The position numbers were made by a program, and so were the translations under genes. 35,422 nucleotides of DNA from Ilumatobacteraceae bacterium. GTDB lineage: Bacteria; Actinomycetota; Acidimicrobiia; Acidimicrobiales; Ilumatobacteraceae. Below the pieces are notes generated by a model. That model did no database searches, had not been told where the DNA came from, and saw nothing but the letters and a program-made list of their open reading frames with translations. The stretch is taken from contig JAJTEL010000012.1 in NCBI GenBank assembly GCA_021299715.1, positions 1 to 35,422 of the forward strand. Reading direction: 5' to 3'. Positions within the stretch are counted from its first letter, which is position 1, and each line of letters starts with the position of its first letter. Of this stretch, positions 13,373 through 22,600 are shown one piece after another.

Positions 13373-13962
13373 TGCAGAACTTCCTGTTCGCGAACTACGG
13401 GGCATGCCATTCCTGCATCTGCCATGGCTTTAGCAATGATGGGTTGCCAATCGATGTCTTCTGTTGACAGTCCCTCGCCATGAATGCGTGCTCGCTCGAT
13501 GGCGAGTCGCGATACAACATCGGCGAATTCAGGAACGATGGCGAGTTCAAGATGCGAACGTAACCATGATGCAAGTGCGGGGCTTGCGCCACCTGTAGAC
13601 ACGGTGACCATTAATGAACCGCGTCGCAATGTTGCGGGAAGAGTGAATGCGCATCGGTCGGGATCATCTGCCGAATTCACCCACACTCCCGCTTCTTCGC
13701 ACTCGTCATAGATGAATTGATCCACCTCTGTGTTGCCGGTGGCGGTGATGACAAGACGGAACTTGGCGGCGTCACCGGATGCGTATTCGCGCTGCACACA
13801 GGTGACAGGAAGGGAAGCAAAGTCGTCGACAATGTGTGGCGCGATGACCGTGACATCGCCACCAGCTGCAAGCAATTGTTGAACCTTGCGTAAGGCAATG
13901 CGTCCGCCGCCCACCACCAGAACGGGGCGACCAACAAGGTTCAGATTGACGGGGAATTGCAT
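13369..13962 (-). CDS. Precorrin-2 dehydrogenase / sirohydrochlorin ferrochelatase (Met8/CysG-N type)
   Basis: A 197-aa bifunctional siroheme synthase domain: it oxidises precorrin-2 with NAD to sirohydrochlorin and inserts iron. The sequence shows the opening Rossmann motif (VLVVGGGRIALRKV), then ITATGNTEVDQFIYDECEE. The conserved stretch WVNSADDPDRCAFTLPA followed by a VSTGGASPALA loop shared with CysG and Met8 is also present. ATG 13960-13962 gives a family-like N-terminus; an upstream ATG at 14034 adds unconserved residues and would cross the probable promoter region. First gene of the siroheme - sulfite reductase operon, coupled to cobA by a 4-nt overlap. It is divergent from the Tap-like lipoprotein gene. 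Confidence 0.9.
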   Translation of the reverse strand: MQFPVNLNLVGRPVLVVGGGRIALRKVQQLLAAGGDVTVIAPHIVDDFASLPVTCVQREYASGDAAKFRLVITATGNTEVDQFIYDECEEAGVWVNSADDPDRCAFTLPATLRRGSLMVTVSTGGASPALASWLRSHLELAIVPEFADVVSRLAIERARIHGEGLSTEDIDWQPIIAKAMADAGMACPVVREQEVLQ

Positions 13963-14077
13963 AGTGACGAGCAGGATATCTAAATCCCGACAAATACAGT
14001 CAGATTTATAATGAATGAACCTCGACCCAGGCATGTGCTAACAACTTGGAAAACGCCCCCTATATAAGAGGTAACTA
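13963..14077. promoter_or_regulatory. Divergent intergenic region, possible promoter
   Basis: These 115 bp separate the siroheme operon (minus) from the Tap-like lipoprotein (plus) and must hold both promoters. A perfect TATAAT lies at 14007-14012 on the plus strand, about 65 bp before the GTG start. No good -35 box is seen at 16-18 bp, only a weak GACA-like stretch at about 13989. An AGAGG Shine-Dalgarno sequence precedes GTG 14078. No riboswitch-like fold was recognised. Confidence 0.4.
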
Positions 14078-15859
14078 GTGAGAAAGTCCCACCTATCCGT
14101 TTCCACCGCGCTCTGCGTGGGTTTTGCGCTTCTCGCCGCGGCCTGTGGGGGCAACGGAGTCGACAACGTCGACAGCTTCGAAAAGACATTGTCGTGGGGT
14201 GACTGCAAGGGCGATGACGCCCCGAAAGACCCATTTCAATGCGCCACGCTCACCGTGCCCGCCGACTATCGCAATGCCAGTGGCGACACTTTGAAGATTG
14301 CTCTCGTGCGGTTGCCGGCAAGTGAAGGCAAAGCCAAGGGCGTCATCCTCACCAACCCCGGCGGCCCAGGCCAGTCCGGTTTCGAATTCGTTCGCAACGC
14401 CGGTCGAAGTTTGGTGGGCTCTCTCGGCATCGAAGGATTTGATCTTGTTGGTTTCGACCCCCGCGGCGTCGATAAGTCTGGTGGCGTGCGGTGCATGACC
14501 GACAAAGAACTCGACACGTTCCTCTACGTAGACAACACGCCCGATACTCCTGACGAAAAGAAGATCGATAAAGAATCCGACAAGTTTGATAACGCGTGTA
14601 CAGAAAAGTACGGCGACGCGTTAAAGAACTACTCCACGGAATATGCCGCGCGCGACATGGATCTCATTCGCGCCAGCATGGGTTTTGAAAAATTGCATTA
14701 CCTCGGTATTTCGTACGGAACGTATCTCGGTGGTGTGTACGCAACATTGTTCCCCGACCGTGTTGCTGGCATGGTGCTCGATGGTGCAATCGACCCACAA
14801 GGCGATAGTCCCGAGCAACAACGCACCACACAAGCCGAAGGTTTCGAGAAAGCATTCAACAACTGGGTGAAGTGGTGTGAGAAGTCACCTGAGCAATGTC
14901 CGTTCTCGTCCAGTGATGTGAAGAAAGACTGGCTCACGCTGTACAGCGCGTTGGACAAAGAGTCACTTGTTAGTAACAAGCGCGACGTCAATCACGAAGT
15001 GATGGATACGGCAACAAAAGCTGCGCTGTATGCGGAATCTATGTGGGCTGAACTTGGCCGTGCGCTTGCTGCTGCAAAAGATGGTGATGGCTCTGCATTA
15101 TTGAAATTGGCAGATCGTTACAACGGTCGAGACGATGATGGTTCGTACTCATCCCAGAATAATTCGTTCTATGTCATTCAATGCGCCAGCGGAATGGAAG
15201 GCGAAGATCCGAAGGATCCGAAAGCGCTTCTGAAGAAATTGAAAACAGTTGCACCGTGGTACGCCCGTGAGTACGAAGAAGACGACCTCACCGGTTCGTG
15301 GTGTGAAGATGGCTTTGGTTCGCCGTCGCTAGCGCAAGTGAAGTACTCCGGCACAGCACCCATTGTTGTTGTAGGCGGCAAGAACGACCCCGCAACTCCA
15401 TTCCGTTGGTCCGAAGAGATGACGCAAAACATGGGAGAAAATGCTCGCCTTGTCACATTTACTGGTGAAGGCCATAGTCAAATTCTTGTTGCACGGTGTG
15501 TCGACAAAATTGCAGGGGCTTTGTTTACGAAGAACGTCCTTCCGAAGAAGGGCACGCAGTGTGCACCAGATGTTCCTATGGCAAAGCCAGATTGGTGGGA
15601 CAACACGGTGTCAGTTTCTGGAGTTCCACTCGATTCTGAAGTCATGAACTACTACTACGGGCTCAAACCCATTGACTCCTACGCAGAGCACTACGCGGTT
15701 CCAGCCAGCGTGAACACTGCGTTTCGCACAATCTCTGCCGGCCTTCGTTCGAAAGGGTTGCAGTATTCAGAAGGCGAAGAGGCCGATCCAACAGTCGCCA
15801 AGGTTGAAGCGTCGGCCCAGAACGAGTGGGTACCGCTGCAAATACGTTCGGGTAACTGA
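14078..15859 (+). CDS. Tap-like lipoprotein alpha/beta hydrolase (tripeptidyl-aminopeptidase family, S33)
   Basis: A 593-aa exported hydrolase. The N-terminus is a lipoprotein signal ending in LLAAAC, with lipidated Cys23. The alpha/beta-hydrolase core follows: oxyanion loop NPGGPGQSG, GFDPRGVDKS, nucleophile Ser212 in GISYGTYLGG, Asp437 in GGKNDPATP and His466 in GEGHSQ. The last part matches the TAP-like C-terminal domain of actinobacterial tripeptidyl aminopeptidases. It probably trims peptides at the cell surface, perhaps feeding on products of the secreted protease encoded downstream. The GTG start has an AGAGG at 7-8 nt. The final 169 bp overlap the 3' end of the convergent carotenoid oxygenase. 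Confidence 0.9.
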   Translation: MRKSHLSVSTALCVGFALLAAACGGNGVDNVDSFEKTLSWGDCKGDDAPKDPFQCATLTVPADYRNASGDTLKIALVRLPASEGKAKGVILTNPGGPGQSGFEFVRNAGRSLVGSLGIEGFDLVGFDPRGVDKSGGVRCMTDKELDTFLYVDNTPDTPDEKKIDKESDKFDNACTEKYGDALKNYSTEYAARDMDLIRASMGFEKLHYLGISYGTYLGGVYATLFPDRVAGMVLDGAIDPQGDSPEQQRTTQAEGFEKAFNNWVKWCEKSPEQCPFSSSDVKKDWLTLYSALDKESLVSNKRDVNHEVMDTATKAALYAESMWAELGRALAAAKDGDGSALLKLADRYNGRDDDGSYSSQNNSFYVIQCASGMEGEDPKDPKALLKKLKTVAPWYAREYEEDDLTGSWCEDGFGSPSLAQVKYSGTAPIVVVGGKNDPATPFRWSEEMTQNMGENARLVTFTGEGHSQILVARCVDKIAGALFTKNVLPKKGTQCAPDVPMAKPDWWDNTVSVSGVPLDSEVMNYYYGLKPIDSYAEHYAVPASVNTAFRTISAGLRSKGLQYSEGEEADPTVAKVEASAQNEWVPLQIRSGN

Positions 15860-17262
15860 ATAGTTGCAATTGGCCCATCACTGACATTCAGAGCATCGAA
15901 CACCATGCAATGGCTCATGTCGTTGACAACGTCCATAGTGAACGTCACCAAGTAGCCATCGTCTTCGCTGCGTTGAACAGGCTTTGGTGCAAAAACGGTT
16001 TCACTTGCATACACACCAGGTGGTAACTGATAACGCTCTTCGCTTCCAGAGTGAACGTTGTGCTTAATGATGCCTTCAAAGCCAAACCAGCCCTCTGCGG
16101 GAATTGTGCTGTACACCCATTGGTATTTCTGGCCACCAAAGCGACCATTAATCATTCCGAATTCAGTCACAGTGTCGGTAAGTGGCCCTTCGTTCACCTG
16201 ACCTGTACGCATGTTCAAACGCCAACGGTATGGCTTTGTTTGCAGTGCATAAAGATCGAGGAATCGGAAGAGGCGTTGTTCCATGGATGCATCGGGTGGA
16301 AGTGATGGCGACGGATCAAACTGGAAGTACCCGTCGATGACAATTTCGTCGCCTTCTTCGTATGCGTTAATCCAGTGCAAGACATATGTTGCGTCGCATT
16401 CAAACCACTTGATGTCTTTCTCGGTGCCGTAGCGCGGAATAACACCAAGACGTGTGGGCATGTCGCGATGGAATTTCGTTGCGTACACACCTTTGGGAAT
16501 TAACTCTTCATTCCAGAACAACGGACAGTCGTTCAGAATTGAGTAGTTCTTTGTGAACGTCATATCGTGCGGCAAGCGTGGTCCGGGCAATGGCACAGGT
16601 GTGTAGTGCGCAAGATCTCCCGTTGCCGACAACACGCCATAGTGCATGTACGGATATTCGGTTTGATAGTTGAAGAACAGCAATTCGCCAGTGCTTTCGT
16701 CCACCTTGGTATGTGCGGACACTCCACACTCGGGGAACGCACCATTCCACGATGCGCGACCTTGGTCTTCCAATGTGACGGGATTGAGTTGGTACAAGTC
16801 GCCACACTGATAAAAGCTGGTGAGAGCAACTCCGTTGTGAACCACAACGTCTGTACTGCTGGCATCTTTCATGCGCGTGCGTGCACCCCATCCGTCTTGG
16901 CGTGGAGATTTCAACGGAGATTCTGCAAGCCCCGCCCACTGTGGTGCACCCGCTTCAATTTCTACTGCAAGACCTTCGGTGCGCACAAAACGATTTCGGT
17001 ATTCAACATGGCCTTCGCGAAATGAAATGGCGTGAATCATTCCGTCACCATCAAAGGGGTGGTAGCGCTCTAGTGATGGCAGAAGTGGGTTTTCTGTGTT
17101 GCGTAGATACACACCGTTCAAGTCAGTGGGAATCTCTCCAACAACTGTCATGTCAGTTGCGGTCCACTCGCGCGTTTGTGGGCGCCACGCACCTGTTCGG
17201 TAGGGGTGCTGGTCGTCGCTTGGCAAAAACGATGGCCACTCGCGGTTCATCTCGATGGTCAT
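15691..17262 (-). CDS. Carotenoid cleavage oxygenase (RPE65/CCO family)
   Basis: A 523-aa non-heme iron dioxygenase that cleaves a double bond of a carotenoid or a related stilbene-like compound. The seven-bladed propeller family signatures are clear: LNGVYLRNTENP, FDGDGMIHA and the four iron-binding histidines His184 (SAHTK), His232 (LPHDMTFTKNY), His296 (YVLHWINAYE) and His479 (SGTHSFW). ATG 17262 has a strong GGGAG site 8-9 nt upstream; in-frame codons back to 17343 are ignored. The segment beyond the last histidine is about 45 residues longer than family members normally carry. It lies, with His479 itself, antisense inside the end of the Tap-like gene. Substrate is unknown and no carotenoid synthesis genes are in the window. 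Confidence 0.9.
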   Translation of the reverse strand: MTIEMNREWPSFLPSDDQHPYRTGAWRPQTREWTATDMTVVGEIPTDLNGVYLRNTENPLLPSLERYHPFDGDGMIHAISFREGHVEYRNRFVRTEGLAVEIEAGAPQWAGLAESPLKSPRQDGWGARTRMKDASSTDVVVHNGVALTSFYQCGDLYQLNPVTLEDQGRASWNGAFPECGVSAHTKVDESTGELLFFNYQTEYPYMHYGVLSATGDLAHYTPVPLPGPRLPHDMTFTKNYSILNDCPLFWNEELIPKGVYATKFHRDMPTRLGVIPRYGTEKDIKWFECDATYVLHWINAYEEGDEIVIDGYFQFDPSPSLPPDASMEQRLFRFLDLYALQTKPYRWRLNMRTGQVNEGPLTDTVTEFGMINGRFGGQKYQWVYSTIPAEGWFGFEGIIKHNVHSGSEERYQLPPGVYASETVFAPKPVQRSEDDGYLVTFTMDVVNDMSHCMVFDALNVSDGPIATIQLPERICSGTHSFWADASTLATVGSASSPSEYCNPFERRPAEIVRNAVFTLAGTA

Positions 17263-17341
17263 ACCTGGCTCCCTCGGTGTTGTAGCCGAAACTCTATGCG
17301 TTCTCGTATGAGATGTAAAAGGTGGGGTACTGTCTTTCCCC

Positions 17342-18154
17342 ATGTCGGAACGCCTACCAGTTACGGATCTTCCTGAATCTGTGGCGTGGGTGTTGACAGA
17401 GTTGAATTTGGTGGCAGCAGATGGAACCGTTGACCGCCACCATGTACAGGTGTTGGGCGAGTGGACTGTGCGTTTCGGTGCGCCAAGTAAGCCTGTTGTT
17501 CGTACTCGTGCAAAGCGTGGTCCAACAAAAGCTCAGAAGCGCAGTGAGTTAACGAATGCAATCGGCGAGTACCTCATGGCCCGTCCGGGTTCAACCCTTC
17601 AAGAAGTTGCCACCGCACTGAATGTGTCGCTTGTTGAGGCAACCACTGCCTCGCATCCGGTGGATTGGCTCATTTTGGAAGAGAGCGAACTGGTGGAACC
17701 TGCTGAACGAATGGAGTCGGAAACTACTGCGGCAACACGAGATCGTGCGCGGGCTGCGTTACAGGCGGCGAGTTTGTTGGTGTCTCCATTGAGTCACCAG
17801 AACTACACGGGACTTCTGCGTGAGGGACGTGTGAAGGGGCCAAGTGTTGCGCGCATTGTGCAGTTGTTCGGTTCGTGGACTGCAGCGTGCACCAGCGTGG
17901 GCGTTGCAAGTGGTGAAGCATTGCGCCGAAATTATGAACGCACATGGACCGCCGATGACTTATTGGCATTTGTCGAGCGGTATTTGCGAGATCCCGTGTA
18001 TCGCGGTGCAAGCCACCAGTTCGATGTGTGGCGTGCCACAGTGAATGGTGCAGAGAAAGTTCCATCGTTGGGAACTGTGCGAAACATTGTCGGTGGTACG
18101 TGGAACGACATTCGAACCACTACGTTGCGCAAGATGCGCGGCACCTGGCAGTAA
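17342..18154 (+). CDS. Predicted DNA-binding protein with homing-endonuclease-associated repeats
   Basis: A 270-aa protein. Residues 66-110 look like a winged helix-turn-helix (KRSELTNAIGEYLMA, then LQEVATALNVSLVEA). Residues 149-190 contain a copy of the 'homing endonuclease associated repeat' (the HNH_repeat type), recognisable from GPSVARIVQLFGSWTAACTSVG. Residues 203-266 hold a second, more degenerate copy (VPSLGTVRNIVGGTWNDI). These repeats are thought to bind DNA. No HNH, GIY-YIG or LAGLIDADG catalytic motif is present, so this is more likely a regulator or a domesticated DNA-binding module than a nuclease. Its start is 79 bp from the divergent carotenoid oxygenase start, and its stop abuts the epimerase stop. 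Confidence 0.72.
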   Translation: MSERLPVTDLPESVAWVLTELNLVAADGTVDRHHVQVLGEWTVRFGAPSKPVVRTRAKRGPTKAQKRSELTNAIGEYLMARPGSTLQEVATALNVSLVEATTASHPVDWLILEESELVEPAERMESETTAATRDRARAALQAASLLVSPLSHQNYTGLLREGRVKGPSVARIVQLFGSWTAACTSVGVASGEALRRNYERTWTADDLLAFVERYLRDPVYRGASHQFDVWRATVNGAEKVPSLGTVRNIVGGTWNDIRTTTLRKMRGTWQ

Positions 18155-18922
18155 CTATTTCCGTACGACGCGCAATTCCATCCACCTGGTGAACGTGTTG
18201 CCTGCAGAAAGAAGTAATGGCGCATCGTTAATTCCGTTCGGTGGCCCCGATTGCGGTTCAATGCACACATCTCCAGAAGGTGCGTCGTAGTGAATCCAAA
18301 ACGGACAGTCGCTTGCAATCTCTAACGTCACGTTGTCGACAACAACGCGTGGCCACGCGTTTGGTTCCAGGAAACAGTCATCAATGTTGTGTGTCACAGG
18401 CTCAACACGCTCCGATGTTGCAATGCCATCTGCATCTCGCTTCAACATGGCATTAAAACGTGTGTGCGCAATTCCTTGGCGAAACCACGGATGCCACCCC
18501 AGTTGTACGGGCATGTCGTCGTGGGCAGTGACAGATAATTCGCAACGTAAACGGTCGGGGAGAAGTGTGATGCGATGTGTACAGGTTCCGCGGAATGGCC
18601 AACTTTTCCCTAGAGATGTGCTGAAGACTGCGGAAGTGTTAGTTATTTCATCGCGTGTCCACTGTTCATGCAGCACAGTTCCGTGCAATGCGTGACCATT
18701 GGTCACTGCGGGTAATTCATACGAGATGTCATTGAATGTGAAGACGGCATTTCGTACTCGACCGGCATAGGGAACCATGCAGTACAAGCCCCAGTCGTAA
18801 GTACTGTCGCTTGCTGTCACCAACATTTCGCGTCCATCAACGGTGAATGATGCAATACGCCCACCATCTTCACCATCTATGACAACACCGAGAGTGTTGG
18901 TCGCGAGAGACGTTGATTGCAC
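18155..18922 (-). CDS. Aldose 1-epimerase (mutarotase) family protein
   Basis: A 255-aa galactose-mutarotase-like beta-sandwich enzyme that would interconvert alpha and beta anomers of a hexose. From the GTG start, the sugar-binding Arg55 (PYAGRVRN), His80 (GHALHG), His144 (GWHPWF) and base Glu222 (CIEPQSGPPN) all match active-site positions of the family. It is shorter than E. coli GalM (346 aa), closer to the YihR/YphB-like branch. The start is uncertain: GTG 18922 leaves 37 bp to the divergent DUF554 gene, and TTG 18940 is an alternative. It could serve the galactose genes about 8 kb away, but linkage is not tight. Confidence 0.82.
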   Translation of the reverse strand: MQSTSLATNTLGVVIDGEDGGRIASFTVDGREMLVTASDSTYDWGLYCMVPYAGRVRNAVFTFNDISYELPAVTNGHALHGTVLHEQWTRDEITNTSAVFSTSLGKSWPFRGTCTHRITLLPDRLRCELSVTAHDDMPVQLGWHPWFRQGIAHTRFNAMLKRDADGIATSERVEPVTHNIDDCFLEPNAWPRVVVDNVTLEIASDCPFWIHYDAPSGDVCIEPQSGPPNGINDAPLLLSAGNTFTRWMELRVVRK

Positions 18923-18959
18923 CGTATGGACGATAGCCAAGGAGCGTGGAGTCGCTAGC

Positions 18960-19661
18960 GTGGACCTTGTGCGCGGTTTGGGAACTCTCATCAACACCGG
19001 AACTGTTCTGGCAGGCGGAAGTGTTGGCTATTTCATCGGACACCGCATTCCCGAGAGCATCCGCACCATCGTCGTGCAAGTCATTGGAATCGCAACATTG
19101 TTCATGGGCATTGAGAACATGTTGGGCACACACAACTTGGTGTTCCCACTGGTGGGTATGACACTTGGTGCCATTGTTGGTGAGCTACTGAAAGTGGAAG
19201 ATCGACTTGAGAGTCTTGGTGCGTGGCTAAAACGCAAGTTCACCAAAGAAGGCGACGAGGGAACCTTTGTTCAAGGATTCGTCACTGCAACTTTGCTGTT
19301 TTGCATTGGACCAATGACAATTCTTGGAGCCATTGAGGATGCAAGCGGAAAGACTCCGCAGTTGTACATCATTAAGGGAACCCTTGATGGATTTATGAGC
19401 ATCATCTTTGTGGCGACATACGGCATCGGTGCAGCGTTCAGCGCGGTGAGTGTTTTTGTGGTGCAAGGGCTTCTCACGTTGGGCGGGACAGGCATTGATT
19501 CTTTGCTGGACGACCGCATGCGAACTGAACTCTTTGCTGCCGGCGGATTCTGTGTTTTGGCCATTGGCCTCAATTTGTTGGAAATAAAGCGAATAAAGCT
19601 GGGTTCGTTGCTTCCTGGACTTGTCCTCACCCCCGTTTTGGTGGCTCTCTTCGCCGTATGA
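18960..19661 (+). CDS. DUF554 family integral membrane protein
   Basis: A 233-aa membrane protein with about six hydrophobic segments, resembling the DUF554 (YdfK/YqgA) family: an early GTLINTGTVLAGG stretch, GIENMLGTHNLVFPLVGM, and FCIGPMTILGAIEDA with the conserved GPMTILG-like turn. Function of the family is not established. GTG 18960 was chosen because a GGAG lies 8 nt upstream and the family N-terminus starts there; earlier in-frame codons would overlap the divergent epimerase. It is followed after 27 bp by the double-protease gene on the same strand, so the two may be co-transcribed. Confidence 0.82.
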   Translation: MDLVRGLGTLINTGTVLAGGSVGYFIGHRIPESIRTIVVQVIGIATLFMGIENMLGTHNLVFPLVGMTLGAIVGELLKVEDRLESLGAWLKRKFTKEGDEGTFVQGFVTATLLFCIGPMTILGAIEDASGKTPQLYIIKGTLDGFMSIIFVATYGIGAAFSAVSVFVVQGLLTLGGTGIDSLLDDRMRTELFAAGGFCVLAIGLNLLEIKRIKLGSLLPGLVLTPVLVALFAV

Positions 19662-19688
19662 CCTTTTGGGCTTCGGTAGGATTGTCCC

Positions 19689-22600
19689 GTGAGAAAAACC
19701 CACACCTCCCGACTGTTTTCCGCGCTTGCCGCTGTTGTTTCTGTAGCAGTCATTGCGCCCGCTACGGCAAGTGCGTCGAACAGCATCGACTATGTGGTGG
19801 TGGAACGAGACGGCAGCGTCGATGTTCGCTCTCTCACACCTGCACAAGCAGCCACATTGGCTGCTAACACCGATATCCGCGCCGTCACTCCCGAGCGCAC
19901 AATCTCGGTCAGCGAGTCGCCCACCGAAATAGTGACCGGATTAACCGTCGAGGACGAATCGTTGCAAGACGGCGATGTCATTCCTGGCCGATACATCGTT
20001 CAGTTCACGTCATCGGTGGCAACAAACGTTGCGGCCAACAACGTGTCAACGGGTATTCGCGCAATGTTCTCGCATTCCATCAACGGATTTGTTGCAGACT
20101 TGTCGCCTGACGAACTAGAAGAAATCTCGAACAACCCGAACGTTGTATCTGTTGAGCCCGATCGCATTGTTGAAGTGGCCGATACGCAAACAAATCCAAC
20201 GTGGGGTCTTGACCGTATAGATCAGCGCACACTGCCATTTAATTCGTCGTACACCTACAACACAGATGGCACTGGCGTCAGTGCGTACATCATTGATACT
20301 GGCGTCTACAGCGCGCACTCAGAGTTCACTGGTCGCGTCGTAAACGGGTTTACTGCCATTAACGATGGCAAGGGAAGCGACGACTGCCACGGCCATGGCA
20401 CTCATGTGGCCGGAACCGTCGCTGGCACCGTGTACGGAGTTGCAAAGAAAGCAACAATCATTCCTGTTCGCGTCTTGAGTTGTTCGGGAAGTGGTTCTTA
20501 CTCTGGTGTTATTGCTGGCATCGATTGGACCGTCGGCCATCACCAAGCAGGTGTTCCCGCAGTTGCCAACATGAGCCTTGGTGGCGGCGCAAGTGCCACT
20601 GTGAATGCGGCAGTTGCACGCGCCGTAGCCGATGGCATCACTTACGTTGTTGCAGCCGGAAACGAAAACACCAGTGCGTGTTTGCGTTCACCAGCGAGTG
20701 CTCCCGACGCGATCACCGTGGCAGCATCAACATCGTCCGATGCCCGCGCGTCGTTCTCTAACTGGGGACCGTGCGTCGATGTGTTCGCGCCTGGTCAAAG
20801 CATTACATCGGCATACATCGGAAGTACTACACGTACTGCATCAATGTCGGGTACATCTATGGCGTCGCCACACGTTGCTGGAGTTGCAGCTCTGTATTTG
20901 GCTTCCAACCCGTCAGCTACGCCAGCAACCGTAACGAGCACCTTGTTAAACGCTGCAACACGCGGAATTGTGACCAACCCTGGCACGGGCACACAGAACC
21001 TTCTTATTTACTCAGCGTCGTTCGAACCTGCACCACCTGGACTTCCCGCAGCAGCAACTGGCCTTCAAGGAACACCAGGCAATTCAACGGTTGCGTTGAC
21101 GTGGACTGCGCCCACCTACAACGGTGGAGCTGCAATTACCGACTATGTCATCGAGTACTCAATGAATAACTCATCATCGTGGACATCGTTTAATGATGGA
21201 GTATCTGCAACTCCTTCGGCAACCGTTTCTGGTCTCACCAACGGAACGATGTACGCATTTCGGGTATCGGCAGTGAACTCGGTGGGTCGTGGCCCGTCTT
21301 CGTCCACTATTGCCGTTACACCGAATATTCCAGGTCTTCCAGGGGCGCCGCGCTATTTGTCTTCTGTTGTTGGTCGTGAGCGAGTGTCGTTGAACTGGTT
21401 CACACCTGCAACCATCGGTGGTGGAGCAATTACTGACTATGTCGTTGAATACTCCACCGACTCTGGTGCAACGTGGACAACATTTGTTGACGGCGTCAGC
21501 ACATCTCGATCTGCAGTTGTGTCGCCACTTACTGCAGGAACCACGTATACCTTCCGCGTCTCCGCCGTAAACATTGCGGGCACGGGTTCTGCAAGTAACA
21601 CCGTTATTGCAATCCCGCTGTCGTTCAACCCACCATCCGCAGTGCGCAATATCACTGCGTCGTCACGTTTGTTGGGCGCCTACGTGTATTGGTCATCTCC
21701 GTTAGACAACGGTGGTAGCCCCATTACCTCGTATACGGTCGACTGGTCCACCGACGGCGGATCAACATGGGTAGGCAGTGTTCGTGTGAACGCGCCGCTC
21801 AGCTACGTAAGCCTGACGGGATTAACAGGAGACGTACTACACACCATTCGCGTTCGTGCAATGAATGCATACGGCACCAGCCAAGACGCAAGCACAACTG
21901 TCACTCCGCAGGGTCTTCGTGTGCCATCTGAGCCACGTAATCCATTCGTAAATGTTGGCTACAACTCGGCCAGCATTTATTGGTCAACACCTGTCAACAA
22001 TGGTGGTGCAACTATTACTGGCTACCACGTGGAACATTCAGTAGATGCAGGTGCCACGTGGACACGCAGTGCCTTGTTGCCGTCGTATCAGCGGTACCTA
22101 TCGCTCACGGGTCTTGCTGGGGGAGTCGCTCACAAGTTCCGAGTCCTTGCAGTGAACAGTGTTGGTAACAGTGCTCCATCAGTTGTTGTCGACAAGACTC
22201 CACTTGCACCAAGTGCACCAACTGCACCGCGCAACCTGTACGGGTTCCTCTCTAGCAACATTGCATACCTGTCATGGAGTACGCCGGTGGCTAATGGCGG
22301 CTCCGTCATCACTGGGTATGTCGTTCAAATGTCCACCGACAATGGCGCAACGTGGTCTACTGCCACCACAACAACGGCTGCACTTCGTTCTGCTCGAGTC
22401 TCTGGTCTTGTCGGCGGAACCGCATATGCCTTCCGTGTGTTGGCAGTAAACGCCGTAGGAACAAGCACTGCGTCGAACACCGTTACCTTGACGCCCACAA
22501 TTGTTGGATTGCCTCGACCACCTGCATCAATTTCTGCTGTTGTAAACACCACATCGGTCACTGTGTCGTGGTCGGCAGTTACATCGACAGTCGCACCAAT

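Noticed and set aside
19227-19847. Minus-strand frame (206 codons) across DUF554 and the start of the protease gene
   Set aside because: Spans two real plus-strand genes, has biased low-complexity composition and matches no family.
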